This document shows, piece by piece, positions 18,088-28,050 of a stretch of 60,357 bases of DNA (position 1 is its first letter; the number at the start of each line of letters is the position of its first letter). The stretch is from the NCBI GenBank assembly GCA_017612555.1, contig JAGAFR010000080.1, forward strand, positions 1 through 60,357. The letters are read 5' to 3'. This stretch comes from Lachnospiraceae bacterium. Lineage in GTDB: Bacteria > Bacillota > Clostridia > Lachnospirales > Lachnospiraceae. A program made the translations under genes and the position numbers. The notes under the pieces are model-generated. The model ran no database searches, was not told the origin of the DNA, and was given only the letters and a program-made list of their open reading frames with translations.

Positions 18088-18946
18088 GGATACGATAAGA
18101 ACCGGCGAGGACAGGTTGTCATCTGCCGGAATAACGGAAGCAGCCTTGGATGCAAGGCTGCTTTTGGAATTTATTACGGGACATGACAGGAACACGCTCT
18201 TCGTATATCCCGATACCCCCGTAAGCGACGTTGACGCGGAAAAATATGAAGAGCTGATCGAAAAGAGATCAAAGCATATCCCGCTCCAGCAACTGACCGG
18301 ATCGTGTGAATTCATGGGTATGGATTTCTTTGTGAATGATAAAGTGCTCATACCGCGGCAGGACAGCGAATGCCTTGTGGAGGAAGCGATGCGGTATGTA
18401 TCGGACGGATCGGACATACTTGACCTTTGTACCGGCAGCGGATGCCTTCTGTTATCGCTGATGCACTACAAGAACGGATGCCGAGGGATCGGCATTGATA
18501 TATCTGCGGATGCTGTGGATGTAGCAAATATAAACCGTGACAGGCTCGAAGAGACAGGGGGTCTTAACGGAGGGCGTGCAGATTTTATCGTCGGAGACCT
18601 TTACGATGGGATCGCACCTGACCGGAAGTTTGATGTGATAATATCAAATCCGCCGTACATAAGGAGCGCGGATATCGCAGAACTCATGCCCGAGGTCCGG
18701 GATCATGAACCGCTCCTTGCACTTGACGGCGGTGATGACGGGCTGATCTTCTACAGAAGGATAGCAGTTTCGGCGCCGGATCATCTTGTTCGCGGCGGGC
18801 GGATCTTCCTTGAGATCGGGTACGACCAGGCGGAGGATGTGACGCGCATTCTCGCTGAGGCGGGCTTCTACGATATTAACGTAATTAAGGATTTTGGGAG
18901 AAACGATAGAGTGATCTTGGCAAGATGCGCACCTCGAAGGGTTTGA
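18077..18946 (+). CDS. prmC: release factor glutamine N5-methyltransferase PrmC
   Basis: This 289-residue enzyme methylates the glutamine of the GGQ motif in RF1 and RF2 and partners directly with prfA downstream. The SAM-binding motif is DLCTGSGCLLL, and the catalytic NPPY motif appears in IISNPPYIRS. The start at 18077 lies inside the end of DUF1385, implying translational coupling. It is separated from prfA by 283 bp holding structured element A. Confidence 0.95.
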   Translation: MNYRDTIRTGEDRLSSAGITEAALDARLLLEFITGHDRNTLFVYPDTPVSDVDAEKYEELIEKRSKHIPLQQLTGSCEFMGMDFFVNDKVLIPRQDSECLVEEAMRYVSDGSDILDLCTGSGCLLLSLMHYKNGCRGIGIDISADAVDVANINRDRLEETGGLNGGRADFIVGDLYDGIAPDRKFDVIISNPPYIRSADIAELMPEVRDHEPLLALDGGDDGLIFYRRIAVSAPDHLVRGGRIFLEIGYDQAEDVTRILAEAGFYDINVIKDFGRNDRVILARCAPRRV

Positions 18947-18993
18947 TTATTTGGGCAAACAACAAACCTTCATCGGTGCTTAGTAGAATTAAG

Positions 18994-19210
18994 CCATACA
19001 CATACACAGCCTTTATCAAAACCTTTGGAGGGCGTCTGCGCTTGACGAGGACATGTCACGATCTTTGATCGTGACAGCCTGAGCGGCGCTTGAGCGGACC
19101 CAACATCGACTTCGTCGATGTCGCCGTGACTCGATTGCTACGCAATCAAGTCATACTACGCCCGGAAAAGAGCGAGAGCGCGTTTTGAGAAAGACTGTGT
19201 ATGGGGATGG
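18994..19210 (+). repeat. structured intergenic element, copy A (candidate RNA)
   Basis: This 217-bp element lies between prmC and prfA. Its ends, 18994-19022 and 19182-19210, are inverted repeats that match at 25 of 29 positions. The core shares blocks with copy B: CAAAACCTTTGGA (19017-19029), GCGCTTGACGAGG (19038-19050) and GAGCGAGAGCGCGTTTTG (19170-19187). Predicted helices inside are CGCT/AGCG plus AGG/CCT (19039-19085) and GCGCT/AGCGC (19086-19090 with 19177-19181). Unlike copy B it also holds three extra hairpins: 19054-19076 (10 bp perfect), 19103-19121 (8 bp perfect) and 19127-19153 (12 bp, one mismatch). No family I know fits. It could be an RNA processed from the operon message or a mobile palindromic repeat. 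Confidence 0.7.
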
Positions 19211-19229
19211 CGTATAGAGAGGATTATAT

Positions 19230-20306
19230 ATGTTCGACAGATTAGAAGACTTACTCATCAGGTACGAAGAGATAATGAGCGAGCTCGGCGAACCGGGCTG
19301 CGCCGATGACCAGGTGCGCTTCAAACGCCTTATGAAGGAACAGAGCGATCTGGCTCCAATCGTTGAGGCATACGGACAGTACAAGAAGAGCAAACAGGAT
19401 GTGGACGACAGCCTGGAGATGCTCGACGCGGAATCCGATGACGATATGCGCGAGATGCTCAAGGAAGAACTTGCCGATGCAAAGGACAGGGTAGAGAAGC
19501 TTGAGGAAAAACTCAAGATCCTCCTGCTTCCGAAGGATCCGAATGATGACAAGAACGTTATCGTGGAGATCAGAGCCGGCGCGGGCGGAGACGAAGCAGC
19601 TCTTTTTGCCGCAGAGATCTACCGTATGTACGTTCACTATGCGGAAGGCCGCGGATGGAAAGTTGAAACGATGGAGACAGACGAGATCGGTATCGGCGGA
19701 ATGAAGTCGGTCACTTTCATGATCACCGGTCAAGGCGCTTATTCAGTGATGAAGTACGAGAGCGGAGTTCACCGTGTCCAGAGAGTTCCCGAGACCGAGA
19801 GCGGCGGCAGGATACACACGTCCACAATTTCCGTGGCCGTGATGCCGGAAGCTGAAGAGGTTGACATAACTATTGACGAAAAAGATATCAGGATCGATGT
19901 CATGCGTGCATCGGGAAACGGTGGACAGTGCGTAAATACAACGGATTCTGCTGTCAGACTGACCCATTTTCCGACAGGTATCGTGATCTATTCCCAGACG
20001 GAAAAATCGCAGCTCCAGAACAAGGCCAAGGCTTTTGCGCTGCTTCGTGCCAAACTTTATGATATGGAGCAGCAGAAAGCTCACGATGCCGAAGCTGAAC
20101 TGCGCAAGAGCCAGATCGGAACCGGAGACCGGTCCGAGAAGATCAGAACATACAACTTCCCGCAGGGAAGAGTGACCGATCACCGCATCGGGCTTACTCT
20201 TTACAAGCTTGATAAAGTGATGAACGGAGACATACAGGAGATAATAGATGCGTGTATAGCTGCCGATCAGGCGGCAAAGCTTGTCAGGATGAATGACAAT
20301 GCATAG
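19230..20306 (+). CDS. prfA: peptide chain release factor 1
   Basis: This 358-residue factor reads UAA and UAG stop codons. The codon-recognition stretch is RVPETES, the Gram-positive form of the PxT tripeptide, followed by GGRIHTS. The GGQ loop ([12 protein letters not shown]) triggers peptide release and is the PrmC substrate. The length is normal. A GAGAGG site precedes the start. The close ABC transporter gene downstream (10 bp) suggests one message. Confidence 0.97.
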   Translation: MFDRLEDLLIRYEEIMSELGEPGCADDQVRFKRLMKEQSDLAPIVEAYGQYKKSKQDVDDSLEMLDAESDDDMREMLKEELADAKDRVEKLEEKLKILLLPKDPNDDKNVIVEIRAGAGGDEAALFAAEIYRMYVHYAEGRGWKVETMETDEIGIGGMKSVTFMITGQGAYSVMKYESGVHRVQRVPETESGGRIHTSTISVAVMPEAEEVDITIDEKDIRIDVMRASGNGGQCVNTTDSAVRLTHFPTGIVIYSQTEKSQLQNKAKAFALLRAKLYDMEQQKAHDAEAELRKSQIGTGDRSEKIRTYNFPQGRVTDHRIGLTLYKLDKVMNGDIQEIIDACIAADQAAKLVRMNDNA

Positions 20307-20316
20307 GAGATAGAAA

Positions 20317-22068
20317 ATGATCAGGAAACTTGCTTCAACGATCAGACAATACAGGACCAGTACGATAGCCACGCCTCTGCTTGTAATGTGCGAAGTCATT
20401 CTTGAATGTACGATCCCGTTTTATATGGCAGAGCTGATAAACCGAATCAGTGCCGGTGATGAAGTATCGGATATAGCGCGATTTGGCGGGATACTTGTTG
20501 TTATGGCCCTGGGAAGCCTGGCGTTCGGAATGATAGCCGGATTTACAAGCGCCACGGCAAGCTGCGGATTCGGCAGGAACCTTCGTTCCGATATGTATGC
20601 CGCTGTCAATGATTTTTCATTTGATAACATCGACAGGTTCTCAACGAGTTCTCTTGTCACGAGGATGACGACCGATATCACCAATGTCCAGAATGCGTTC
20701 ATGATGCTGACCAGGATAGCGGTCCGTGCACCGTTCATGATGATATTTGCGTTCATCATGGCATTTCGTCTCGGAGGAAGGATGGCATGGATCTTTGTCG
20801 TTGTTGTCCCGATACTCGGTGGCACTCTCGTAAGGGTGGCGTATATTGCAATGCCGCTGTTTCGCCGGATATTCAAAAAATACGACCGTATGAACGAGTC
20901 GATCGAGGAGAACATCGTCGGGATGCGGGTGGTCAAGTCTTTTGTCAGGGAAGACTTCGAGGAGCACAAGTTCGATGTTGCATCGGAAGATGTAAGAAAG
21001 GATTTTACGAAGGCCGAAAAGATCCTTGCGTGGAACCAGCCCGTCATGCAGTTCTGTCTGTATGCGGTAATGGTATTCGTTCTCAGCTTCGGATCCTATG
21101 TCGTGATCACGACGAGAGGTATCGAAGCCAACATAGGCCAGATATCCGCGATGCTCACATACAGCTTTATGATACTATCGTCTCTTATGATGACGTCTAT
21201 GATATTTGTTATGGTCACCCTCGCGTCGGAGAGTGCGAACAGGATAGTTGAAGTACTTGATGCCAAGTCAGACATCACAAGCCCCGATCCCGAGAATGCA
21301 TGCGAGTCCGTTGCCGACGGATCGATAGAATTCGATCATGTTGATTTTGCTTATCAGGGTAATCCCGATAACAAAGTGCTTACGGATGTGACGCTTAAGA
21401 TCGAGTCGGGAAAGACGGTCGGTATAATCGGTTCCACCGGAAGCGGAAAATCATCCCTCGTACAGCTCATTCCCAGGCTCTATGATCCTGTGGCCGGCTC
21501 AGTCAAGGTGGGCGGTGTAAATGTTAAGGAATATGACCTTGATGTACTTCGTAAAAATGTTGCGATGGTGCTTCAAAAGAATGTTCTGTTTGAAGGAACG
21601 ATAGCGGAAAACCTGCGCTGGGGAAATCCCGATGCCACCCTTGATGAGATGAAGGAAGCGTGTCATCTTGCATGTGCGGATGAGTTCATAGAGTCCAAAG
21701 AAGGCGGATACGAATACCGGATCGACCACGGCGGAGTCAATATATCGGGCGGACAAAAGCAGCGACTGTGTATCGCCCGTGCCCTTCTTGCAAAACCCAA
21801 GATCATCATATTTGATGATTCCACAAGCGCGGTTGATACAAGGACCGATGCGATGATCAGAAAGGGAATGCGCGAGTACATCCCCGAAACGACCAAGCTG
21901 ATAATCGCACAAAGAACCGCATCTGTTGAGGATGCCGATATGATCATCGTCATTGATGAAGGCAGGATCAATGCTATAGGCACTCACAAGGAACTCCTTA
22001 AGAATAACGATATATATCGTGAGATATATGAATCCCAGAACAAGGGAGGTGATGACGATGGCAGGTAA
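20317..22068 (+). CDS. ABC exporter half-transporter, degenerate-site subunit
   Basis: This 583-residue protein has six membrane spans then a nucleotide-binding domain. Walker A is GSTGSGKSS with K378 and the signature is ISGGQKQ. In Walker B the catalytic Glu is replaced by Asp (FDDSTS, D501). That substitution marks the inactive-site subunit of heterodimeric exporters such as TM287/288 and BmrCD. The gene overlaps the partner by 11 bases. The substrate is unknown; the group exports drugs, lipids or peptides. Confidence 0.92.
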   Translation: MIRKLASTIRQYRTSTIATPLLVMCEVILECTIPFYMAELINRISAGDEVSDIARFGGILVVMALGSLAFGMIAGFTSATASCGFGRNLRSDMYAAVNDFSFDNIDRFSTSSLVTRMTTDITNVQNAFMMLTRIAVRAPFMMIFAFIMAFRLGGRMAWIFVVVVPILGGTLVRVAYIAMPLFRRIFKKYDRMNESIEENIVGMRVVKSFVREDFEEHKFDVASEDVRKDFTKAEKILAWNQPVMQFCLYAVMVFVLSFGSYVVITTRGIEANIGQISAMLTYSFMILSSLMMTSMIFVMVTLASESANRIVEVLDAKSDITSPDPENACESVADGSIEFDHVDFAYQGNPDNKVLTDVTLKIESGKTVGIIGSTGSGKSSLVQLIPRLYDPVAGSVKVGGVNVKEYDLDVLRKNVAMVLQKNVLFEGTIAENLRWGNPDATLDEMKEACHLACADEFIESKEGGYEYRIDHGGVNISGGQKQRLCIARALLAKPKIIIFDDSTSAVDTRTDAMIRKGMREYIPETTKLIIAQRTASVEDADMIIVIDEGRINAIGTHKELLKNNDIYREIYESQNKGGDDDGR

Positions 22069-23995
22069 TCACGGCCCCAGAGGAAGGCGCGGACCCGGTC
22101 TTGCGCCAGGAGAAAAACTTCAGAAAGGGATAGTAAAGAGAGTCGTAAAAGACGTGTTTTCTTTCTTCCCGGTAAGACTTCCCATAGTCCTTGCCTGCAT
22201 ACTGCTGTCGGCACTCATTTCATCAATGCCGTCCATATTCCAGCAGAAAGTCATCGCTGTGATAGAGACCGCATATAAGAGCGGTGACTGGGTGGGGGTA
22301 AAAGCGGATATCTTCGGATATGTCCGGATACTTGTGATTCTCTATTCGATCGCTCTTGTATGTAATGTCATTTTCAATCAGATGATGGCAACGATCACGC
22401 AGGGAACTCTCAAGAAGATGAGAGGCAAGCTGTTTGAACGTATGGAAAGACTTCCTATCAAATTCTTTGACAGAAGACCGGTCGGAGATACGATGAGCCT
22501 GTATACGAATGATATCGATGCGCTCAGACAGATGATCTCACAGAGCTTCCCGCAGATGCTTACTACCGCGGTAATGATAACAACGGTCATATGTATCATG
22601 CTGTACTACAGTATCTTCATGACAGCGGTTGTGCTTTCCGGCGTGGCGCTCATGTTTGTGATCACGAAGTTCATAGGCGGAGGAAGTGCCAGATTTTTCT
22701 TCAAGCAGCAGCAGGCGATAGGAAAGACGGAAGGCTATATCCAGGAAACGATAAGCGGTGCCAAGGTCGTAAAAGTATTCTGCCACGAGACACAGTGCCG
22801 CGAAGAGTTCGAGAAGATCAACGAGGAACTCTTTACCGTTGCATCTACCGCAAATAAGTACGCAAACGTTCTGGGCCCGATACTCAACAATATGGGTAAC
22901 ATCCTCTATGTCATAGTCGGTATCGCGGGAGGTCTGTTCATATCAACGGGTGTCAGGAATTTCGGTCTTGGCGGGATGGATTTTTCGATCAGTCTCGTTG
23001 TACCGTTCCTTGGAATGACCAGGATGTTCTGCGGTCAGATAGGCCAGATATCGATGCAGATAAACGCAGTCGTTGCGGGACTTGCCGGGTGCGAGAGGAT
23101 ATACAGGGTAATGGATGAGCAGCCCGAATCCGACGACGGATACGTACATCTCGTAAATGTATACGAAAAGGACGGAGAACTTACAGAGACAGATGAAAAA
23201 ACGGGACATTGGGCATGGAAGCATCCCCACAGGATGGAAGGAACCGTAACATACACGCCCCTTCGCGGAGACATTGTACTCGATGGAGTTGATTTTTCAT
23301 ATAACGAAGAAAAGCAGGTACTGTTCGACGTGTCGCTCTTTGCCAAGCCCGGACAGAAGGTGGCTTTTGTCGGAGCAACGGGTGCAGGCAAGACAACGAT
23401 CACGAATCTTCTTAACAGGTTTTATGATATCGCCGACGGTAAGATAAGGTATGACGGTATCAACATCAACAAGATATGCAAGGTGGACTTACGGCATGCT
23501 GTCGGAGTGGTTCTTCAGGATACGAATCTGTTTACCGGAAGCGTGATGGAAAACATCAGATACGGAAGACTGGATGCCTCCGATGAGGATTGTATCGCTG
23601 CGGCAAAGAGAGTCGGCGCACATGATTTTATCTCTCATCTGCCTGCAGGATACGATACGATAGTATCCGGAAATGCCGCCAATCTCTCCCAGGGCCAGAG
23701 GCAGCTCCTGTCCATAGCAAGAGCGGCAGTTGCCGACCCGCCCGTTATGATACTCGATGAGGCGACATCATCCATCGATACGAGAACGGAGCAAACTGTT
23801 CAGCGCGGTATGGATGCGCTCATGAAGGGCAGGACGACGTTTGTTATCGCACACAGATTGTCGACGGTTAAGAATTCTGATGTTATAATCGTACTTGATC
23901 ATGGCCGCATAATCGAGCGCGGAAGTCATGACGACCTGTTAGCGGCAAAGGGACAGTATTACAGATTGTACACGGGAGCATTTGAGCTTGAGTGA
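22058..23995 (+). CDS. ABC exporter half-transporter, catalytic subunit
   Basis: This 645-residue partner of the preceding gene has an Arg/Gly-rich N-terminus, six spans, and a nucleotide-binding domain with ATGAGKTT, LSQGQRQ and the canonical ILDEATSS, where E568 is the catalytic Glu. An extra loop of about 50 residues before the ATPase domain (around nt 23110-23270) is uncommon. The ATG at 22058 has AGGGAGGT at seven bases; an ATG six bases earlier is too close to the site. The next gene overlaps its stop, continuing the unit. Confidence 0.93.
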   Translation: MAGNHGPRGRRGPGLAPGEKLQKGIVKRVVKDVFSFFPVRLPIVLACILLSALISSMPSIFQQKVIAVIETAYKSGDWVGVKADIFGYVRILVILYSIALVCNVIFNQMMATITQGTLKKMRGKLFERMERLPIKFFDRRPVGDTMSLYTNDIDALRQMISQSFPQMLTTAVMITTVICIMLYYSIFMTAVVLSGVALMFVITKFIGGGSARFFFKQQQAIGKTEGYIQETISGAKVVKVFCHETQCREEFEKINEELFTVASTANKYANVLGPILNNMGNILYVIVGIAGGLFISTGVRNFGLGGMDFSISLVVPFLGMTRMFCGQIGQISMQINAVVAGLAGCERIYRVMDEQPESDDGYVHLVNVYEKDGELTETDEKTGHWAWKHPHRMEGTVTYTPLRGDIVLDGVDFSYNEEKQVLFDVSLFAKPGQKVAFVGATGAGKTTITNLLNRFYDIADGKIRYDGININKICKVDLRHAVGVVLQDTNLFTGSVMENIRYGRLDASDEDCIAAAKRVGAHDFISHLPAGYDTIVSGNAANLSQGQRQLLSIARAAVADPPVMILDEATSSIDTRTEQTVQRGMDALMKGRTTFVIAHRLSTVKNSDVIIVLDHGRIIERGSHDDLLAAKGQYYRLYTGAFELE

Positions 23996-25214
23996 TCGCG
24001 CGAATGGCAGATCCTCCGTAAGAGAGGAGATATACAGGATCATCAGGATCGGATATGTGGGTGATGTACCCAGCAGGATATTCGACGTGGTGATCGCTGT
24101 TTCCATTTTACTCAATCTGTTCATAATCTTTTTCGAGACATTTGATGTATCGGCCCGTTACATCGGGGTTCTCAGCAAAATAGAACTGGTCACGGTCCTG
24201 ATCTTTACCGTGGAGTATGTCTTGAGGCTCATCACGGCTGATCTTGAATATCCGGACAGAAAGACATATGCTGCCGCACTTTTTGCTTTTATCTTTTCGC
24301 TTTACGGGATCGTGGATCTTGTATCATTTCTTCCTTACTGGATAATGAAAGTATTTCCGGCGGCCTCCATCCCTGCCGGTGTAGTTGCGTTTCGCATGCT
24401 CAGAGTCGTCAGGATACTGCGGCTCTTTCGTATCAACAGGTATTACGATGCCTTCAATGTCATAACCGATGTTCTCAAAGAAAGAAAAAATCAGATCGCG
24501 TCTGCGATCTTCATAATACTGATGCTCGTTATCGCAGCATCGATCCTGATGTATGATCTTGAACATGAGGCTCAGCCGGAGAGCTTTAAAAATGCATTCT
24601 CCGGAGTTTGGTGGGCTGTTTCGACACTTCTTACGGTGGGGTACGGTGACATCTATCCGGTAACGCCCGCGGGACGCTTTGTCGGGATCATACTCGCTTT
24701 TCTCGGAGTCGGTATCGTAGCCATACCTACCGGAATACTAAGCGCCGGATTCGTTCAACAGTACACCAGGATCAGGGACATAGAAGGAACCATCGAGGAA
24801 TCGCCGATCGATCATATCATGCTTACGATGGGAAAGGGCCATAAGTGGATCGGATGCATGATAGGAGATATAAGATTTCCCGACGGAATGATCCCGATAG
24901 CGTTGTTTCGCGCGGATGAAGTGATAAAGAGCCGCAATGAAATAACGATAATAGAAGGTGACAGACTGCTCATAGGGTCGCTTTCCGGAAGTTCCGAAGG
25001 CATGGCTGTAGGAGAGATCACAATAAGAGAAAAGAGTGAATGGGTAAATGCGAGTGTGCATCATCTGGAAAACACTCTGCCCGTTACGTGTACGCAGATC
25101 CTAAGAGGGGATGATATCATCGTTCCCGATAAAGATACTGTCGTCAAAAAGGGAGATGTACTTATCGTGCTCGGAAGAAGATCAGGAGGATATAATAATG
25201 AGATCGTGGGTTGA
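23988..25214 (+). CDS. voltage-gated type potassium channel with TrkA-C domain
   Basis: This is a protein of about 408 residues with six spans, an Arg-rich S4 segment (RMLRVVRILRLFR), the pore filter TVGYGD (T216-D221), and a cytoplasmic C-terminus containing a TrkA-C-like ligand-binding domain. It passes K+ according to voltage and possibly a bound ligand. No ATG fits; the start is a TTG at 23988, nine bases after GGGAG, or less likely a TTG at 23982. It overlaps the ABC gene by eight bases and the histidine kinase gene by 17. Confidence 0.9.
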   Translation: MSDRANGRSSVREEIYRIIRIGYVGDVPSRIFDVVIAVSILLNLFIIFFETFDVSARYIGVLSKIELVTVLIFTVEYVLRLITADLEYPDRKTYAAALFAFIFSLYGIVDLVSFLPYWIMKVFPAASIPAGVVAFRMLRVVRILRLFRINRYYDAFNVITDVLKERKNQIASAIFIILMLVIAASILMYDLEHEAQPESFKNAFSGVWWAVSTLLTVGYGDIYPVTPAGRFVGIILAFLGVGIVAIPTGILSAGFVQQYTRIRDIEGTIEESPIDHIMLTMGKGHKWIGCMIGDIRFPDGMIPIALFRADEVIKSRNEITIIEGDRLLIGSLSGSSEGMAVGEITIREKSEWVNASVHHLENTLPVTCTQILRGDDIIVPDKDTVVKKGDVLIVLGRRSGGYNNEIVG

Positions 25215-27963
25215 TCGTGCTGAAAAGATCCTGTATGCGACCGTGTTTATTGTTTACCTCCTGTCCATGTTATATATGGGATGGTTCATTGTCGGGCAAA
25301 AAGCCGTGCTTATCCCCCATCAGGATGTGATCGATATGGAAGACTGGGTATACGTTGATCAGATGAGCGGGCCGCGAAATATCCTTGCCCCTGTCAAAGT
25401 TGAAAGGGGCGGAAGGGATGAATTCATATTTAAAGCCGATCTGCCCGATGAACTTCCCGAGGGATCGGTGATCGCTTTTCTCAACAAGTCGGATATAAAA
25501 GTCGAGATAGGCGACAGACTCGCAAAGCAGTGGAAGAGATCGGATGCCCCGCTTTTCGGAGGTCCGGCGAAGAATTCGTATTTTATAATCCCTCTCGAGC
25601 AGGATGACGCCGGTGCCGAAGTTAAGATAACCATTGATAAGGTATTCTTCAGCGGTAAGTTCTTCGGTGCATATGTAGGTAATGAATATGAAGTGGTAAG
25701 GTATCTCGAGATCGAGAGCGGAACATTCCAGTTTGCGATGTCGATCTCGCTGCTCGTGATCTCTCTTGCGATAATGATTGCCGGTATCGCTTTGAAGATA
25801 CTGTATAAGTACACAGTTAATCTGATCCTCATGGCGATGGGCATATTTGTCACTTCGTCGTGGATGGTTGTCGATTCGTTTGTATTCCAGTTCCTGTTCA
25901 GGACGCAGTTCATAGACGGACTCATGTCATATATGACGACGCTTTGCATCACGTTTCCCTTTCTGGCATATCTTGACAATACACAGAAACGCAGATACAG
26001 AAAATGGTATTTTGCTATACTGATCACGGAGTTCGCAGGTCTTATCTTATTTACCGGACTGCACTTTATGCGCATACTCAATTTTACCATAGCACTTCCG
26101 TATCTTGACGGGGTGGTGGCCATCGCCGCTGTCGCAGCACTTGTCATAACCATCATAGATATAAAAAGAGGTAATTCCCAAAGCTACAGATTCGTGGCAT
26201 ATGGGTTCCTTGCATTCATGGTGCTGTGTATTGTCGAGATAATCCTGATCAATACTGTTGTTGAACGTACCGAAGGCGGTGTGGTGATAGCCGGATTATA
26301 CATTCTGTTTGCCTTTGCCATTGTCCAGCAGATCTCTGAGATAAAAGAGATGCAGCTCGAGAGGGACCGCGCTGCACGGGAGGGTGAAGCAAAGACGAAG
26401 TTTTTGGCCAGCATGTCTCATGAGATAAGGACACCGATCAACTCAATCCTCGGAATGAATGAGATGATCCTAAAAGAGAGCAAGGATCCGGATGTTCTCG
26501 GGTATGCCAGGATAATAAATGACTCGGGAACGATGCTCCTGTCACTTATCAATGACGTTCTTGACATATCCAAGATCGGCAGTGATATGGAAGAGATCGT
26601 CTGCGATAACTATGACCCCGAAAAGCTCTTCGACAATGCCGCAAATATCCTTAAGACCCAGGCTGAAAAGAAGGGGATCGCATTCAAGGTGGGCAAGCCG
26701 CGCAACCTTCCGAAGATGCTCTGTGGCGACGAAAAGAGGATCACACAGATAATCGTCAACCTCATCACAAATGCAGTCAAGTACACTCAGGAAGGGCAGG
26801 TCACCTTTACCGGAGAGTGTTTTGAAAATGAGAATAAATATGTCCTCTGCTTTTATGTCAGCGATACGGGAATAGGTATAAAGGAAGAAGACATTGACAG
26901 TATATTTGACGTCTTCCACAGACTGGATCTTAAGAAGAACCAGAACATCCAGGGCACGGGACTTGGCTTGTCGATAGTAAAAAATCTCATTGAGAAGATG
27001 AACGGCCAGATACATGTTGACAGCGTATATGGCAAGGGAAGCACGTTTTCGGTCAGGATCCCCCAGGATCCCATGGATGAGCATTCATATGAAAAGTATA
27101 ATTCCGGTAACTCCATAGAAGATGATGATCTGGATGATATCGATGAGAACTATATCGCGCCTGAGGCGTTTGTACTGGAGGTTGATGACAATTCGGCGAA
27201 CCAGGTCGTTGTAAGGCAGTTCCTTAAAGGTACCGGATTAAAGCTGGATGTTGCCTCGGGCGGACGCGAAGCCGTCAGGCTGTGTAAACTCAATAAATAT
27301 GACCTGATCCTTATGGACCACATGATGCCGGCTCCCGACGGAATAGAGACGATGCACATGATCAGATCTGAAGAGGGGAGTCTAAATGCCGATACTCCCG
27401 AGATCATTCTGACGGCCAATGCGCTTATGGGAAGCAAGGCAGCATATGAGGCTGAGGGCTTTGATAATTATCTCAGTAAACCTGTTGAATCAACCAGACT
27501 CCTTAAGATGGTCAGAAAGTATCTGCCGCCCGAAAAGGTTTTGTACAAGCCTAAGAAGAGATCCCACGATGCAAATGAGTCGAGTGAACAGGCAGACAGC
27601 ATCAAAGCGGATAACAGTCCGATAGATATGCAGGAGCTGTTGGCGAGATTTGATAATAACGAAGAGACCGTGGATGTTATATTGCTGGAAGTTGTTAAAG
27701 AAGGGCAGCGCAAAATACCGCTTCTTAGGCAGCTCGCGGAGGAGGAAGACATAAGGCGGTATGCCGTGGAAGCCCACGGGGTAAAGGGTGTGATGGCAAG
27801 CACATGTATCCCCAAGTTATCTGCAACCGCCAAGCAGCATGAGCTTGCCGCTAAATCGGACGATCTGGAGTTCGTTAAGGAGAATGTGGAAGCGTTCTTA
27901 AAGGAATACTCGGAAGTGATCGATTATATCAGAGAGTATCTTGAAAAAAAAGGAATATCATAG
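25198..27963 (+). CDS. hybrid sensor histidine kinase with receiver and Hpt domains
   Basis: In this 921-residue phosphorelay protein, an N-terminal span and an outer domain of about 150 residues are followed by about seven spans (a 7TM-DISM-like layout). Then come the HisKA domain with H408 (SMSHEIRTP), the HATPase domain (GTGLGLSIVKN), a receiver with D707 (LILMDHMMP), and a C-terminal Hpt domain with H860 (EAHGVKG). All relay residues are present, so phosphate can pass internally and out to an unknown response regulator. The start has AGGAGG. It overlaps the K+ channel gene and ends the long unit at a strong terminator. Confidence 0.93.
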   Translation: MRSWVDRAEKILYATVFIVYLLSMLYMGWFIVGQKAVLIPHQDVIDMEDWVYVDQMSGPRNILAPVKVERGGRDEFIFKADLPDELPEGSVIAFLNKSDIKVEIGDRLAKQWKRSDAPLFGGPAKNSYFIIPLEQDDAGAEVKITIDKVFFSGKFFGAYVGNEYEVVRYLEIESGTFQFAMSISLLVISLAIMIAGIALKILYKYTVNLILMAMGIFVTSSWMVVDSFVFQFLFRTQFIDGLMSYMTTLCITFPFLAYLDNTQKRRYRKWYFAILITEFAGLILFTGLHFMRILNFTIALPYLDGVVAIAAVAALVITIIDIKRGNSQSYRFVAYGFLAFMVLCIVEIILINTVVERTEGGVVIAGLYILFAFAIVQQISEIKEMQLERDRAAREGEAKTKFLASMSHEIRTPINSILGMNEMILKESKDPDVLGYARIINDSGTMLLSLINDVLDISKIGSDMEEIVCDNYDPEKLFDNAANILKTQAEKKGIAFKVGKPRNLPKMLCGDEKRITQIIVNLITNAVKYTQEGQVTFTGECFENENKYVLCFYVSDTGIGIKEEDIDSIFDVFHRLDLKKNQNIQGTGLGLSIVKNLIEKMNGQIHVDSVYGKGSTFSVRIPQDPMDEHSYEKYNSGNSIEDDDLDDIDENYIAPEAFVLEVDDNSANQVVVRQFLKGTGLKLDVASGGREAVRLCKLNKYDLILMDHMMPAPDGIETMHMIRSEEGSLNADTPEIILTANALMGSKAAYEAEGFDNYLSKPVESTRLLKMVRKYLPPEKVLYKPKKRSHDANESSEQADSIKADNSPIDMQELLARFDNNEETVDVILLEVVKEGQRKIPLLRQLAEEEDIRRYAVEAHGVKGVMASTCIPKLSATAKQHELAAKSDDLEFVKENVEAFLKEYSEVIDYIREYLEKKGIS

Positions 27964-27987
27964 AGGATTCAGGGTTGTAAAAGGATT

Positions 27988-28015
27988 AAAAGCGCCTCAG
28001 CGAGGCGCTTTTTTG
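27988..28015 (+). terminator. strong Rho-independent terminator
   Basis: AGCGCCTC (27991-27998) pairs with GAGGCGCT (28002-28009) around AGC, extended by AAA/TTT and followed by a T run. It ends the rpmE-to-histidine-kinase unit. Confidence 0.93.
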
Positions 28016-28050
28016 TTTCGAAAAAATATGAAAAAAGGATAAATAATATG

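Noticed and set aside
19206-19229. Element A as a Rho-independent terminator
   Set aside because: No T run follows either long arm, and the structure is far larger than a terminator.
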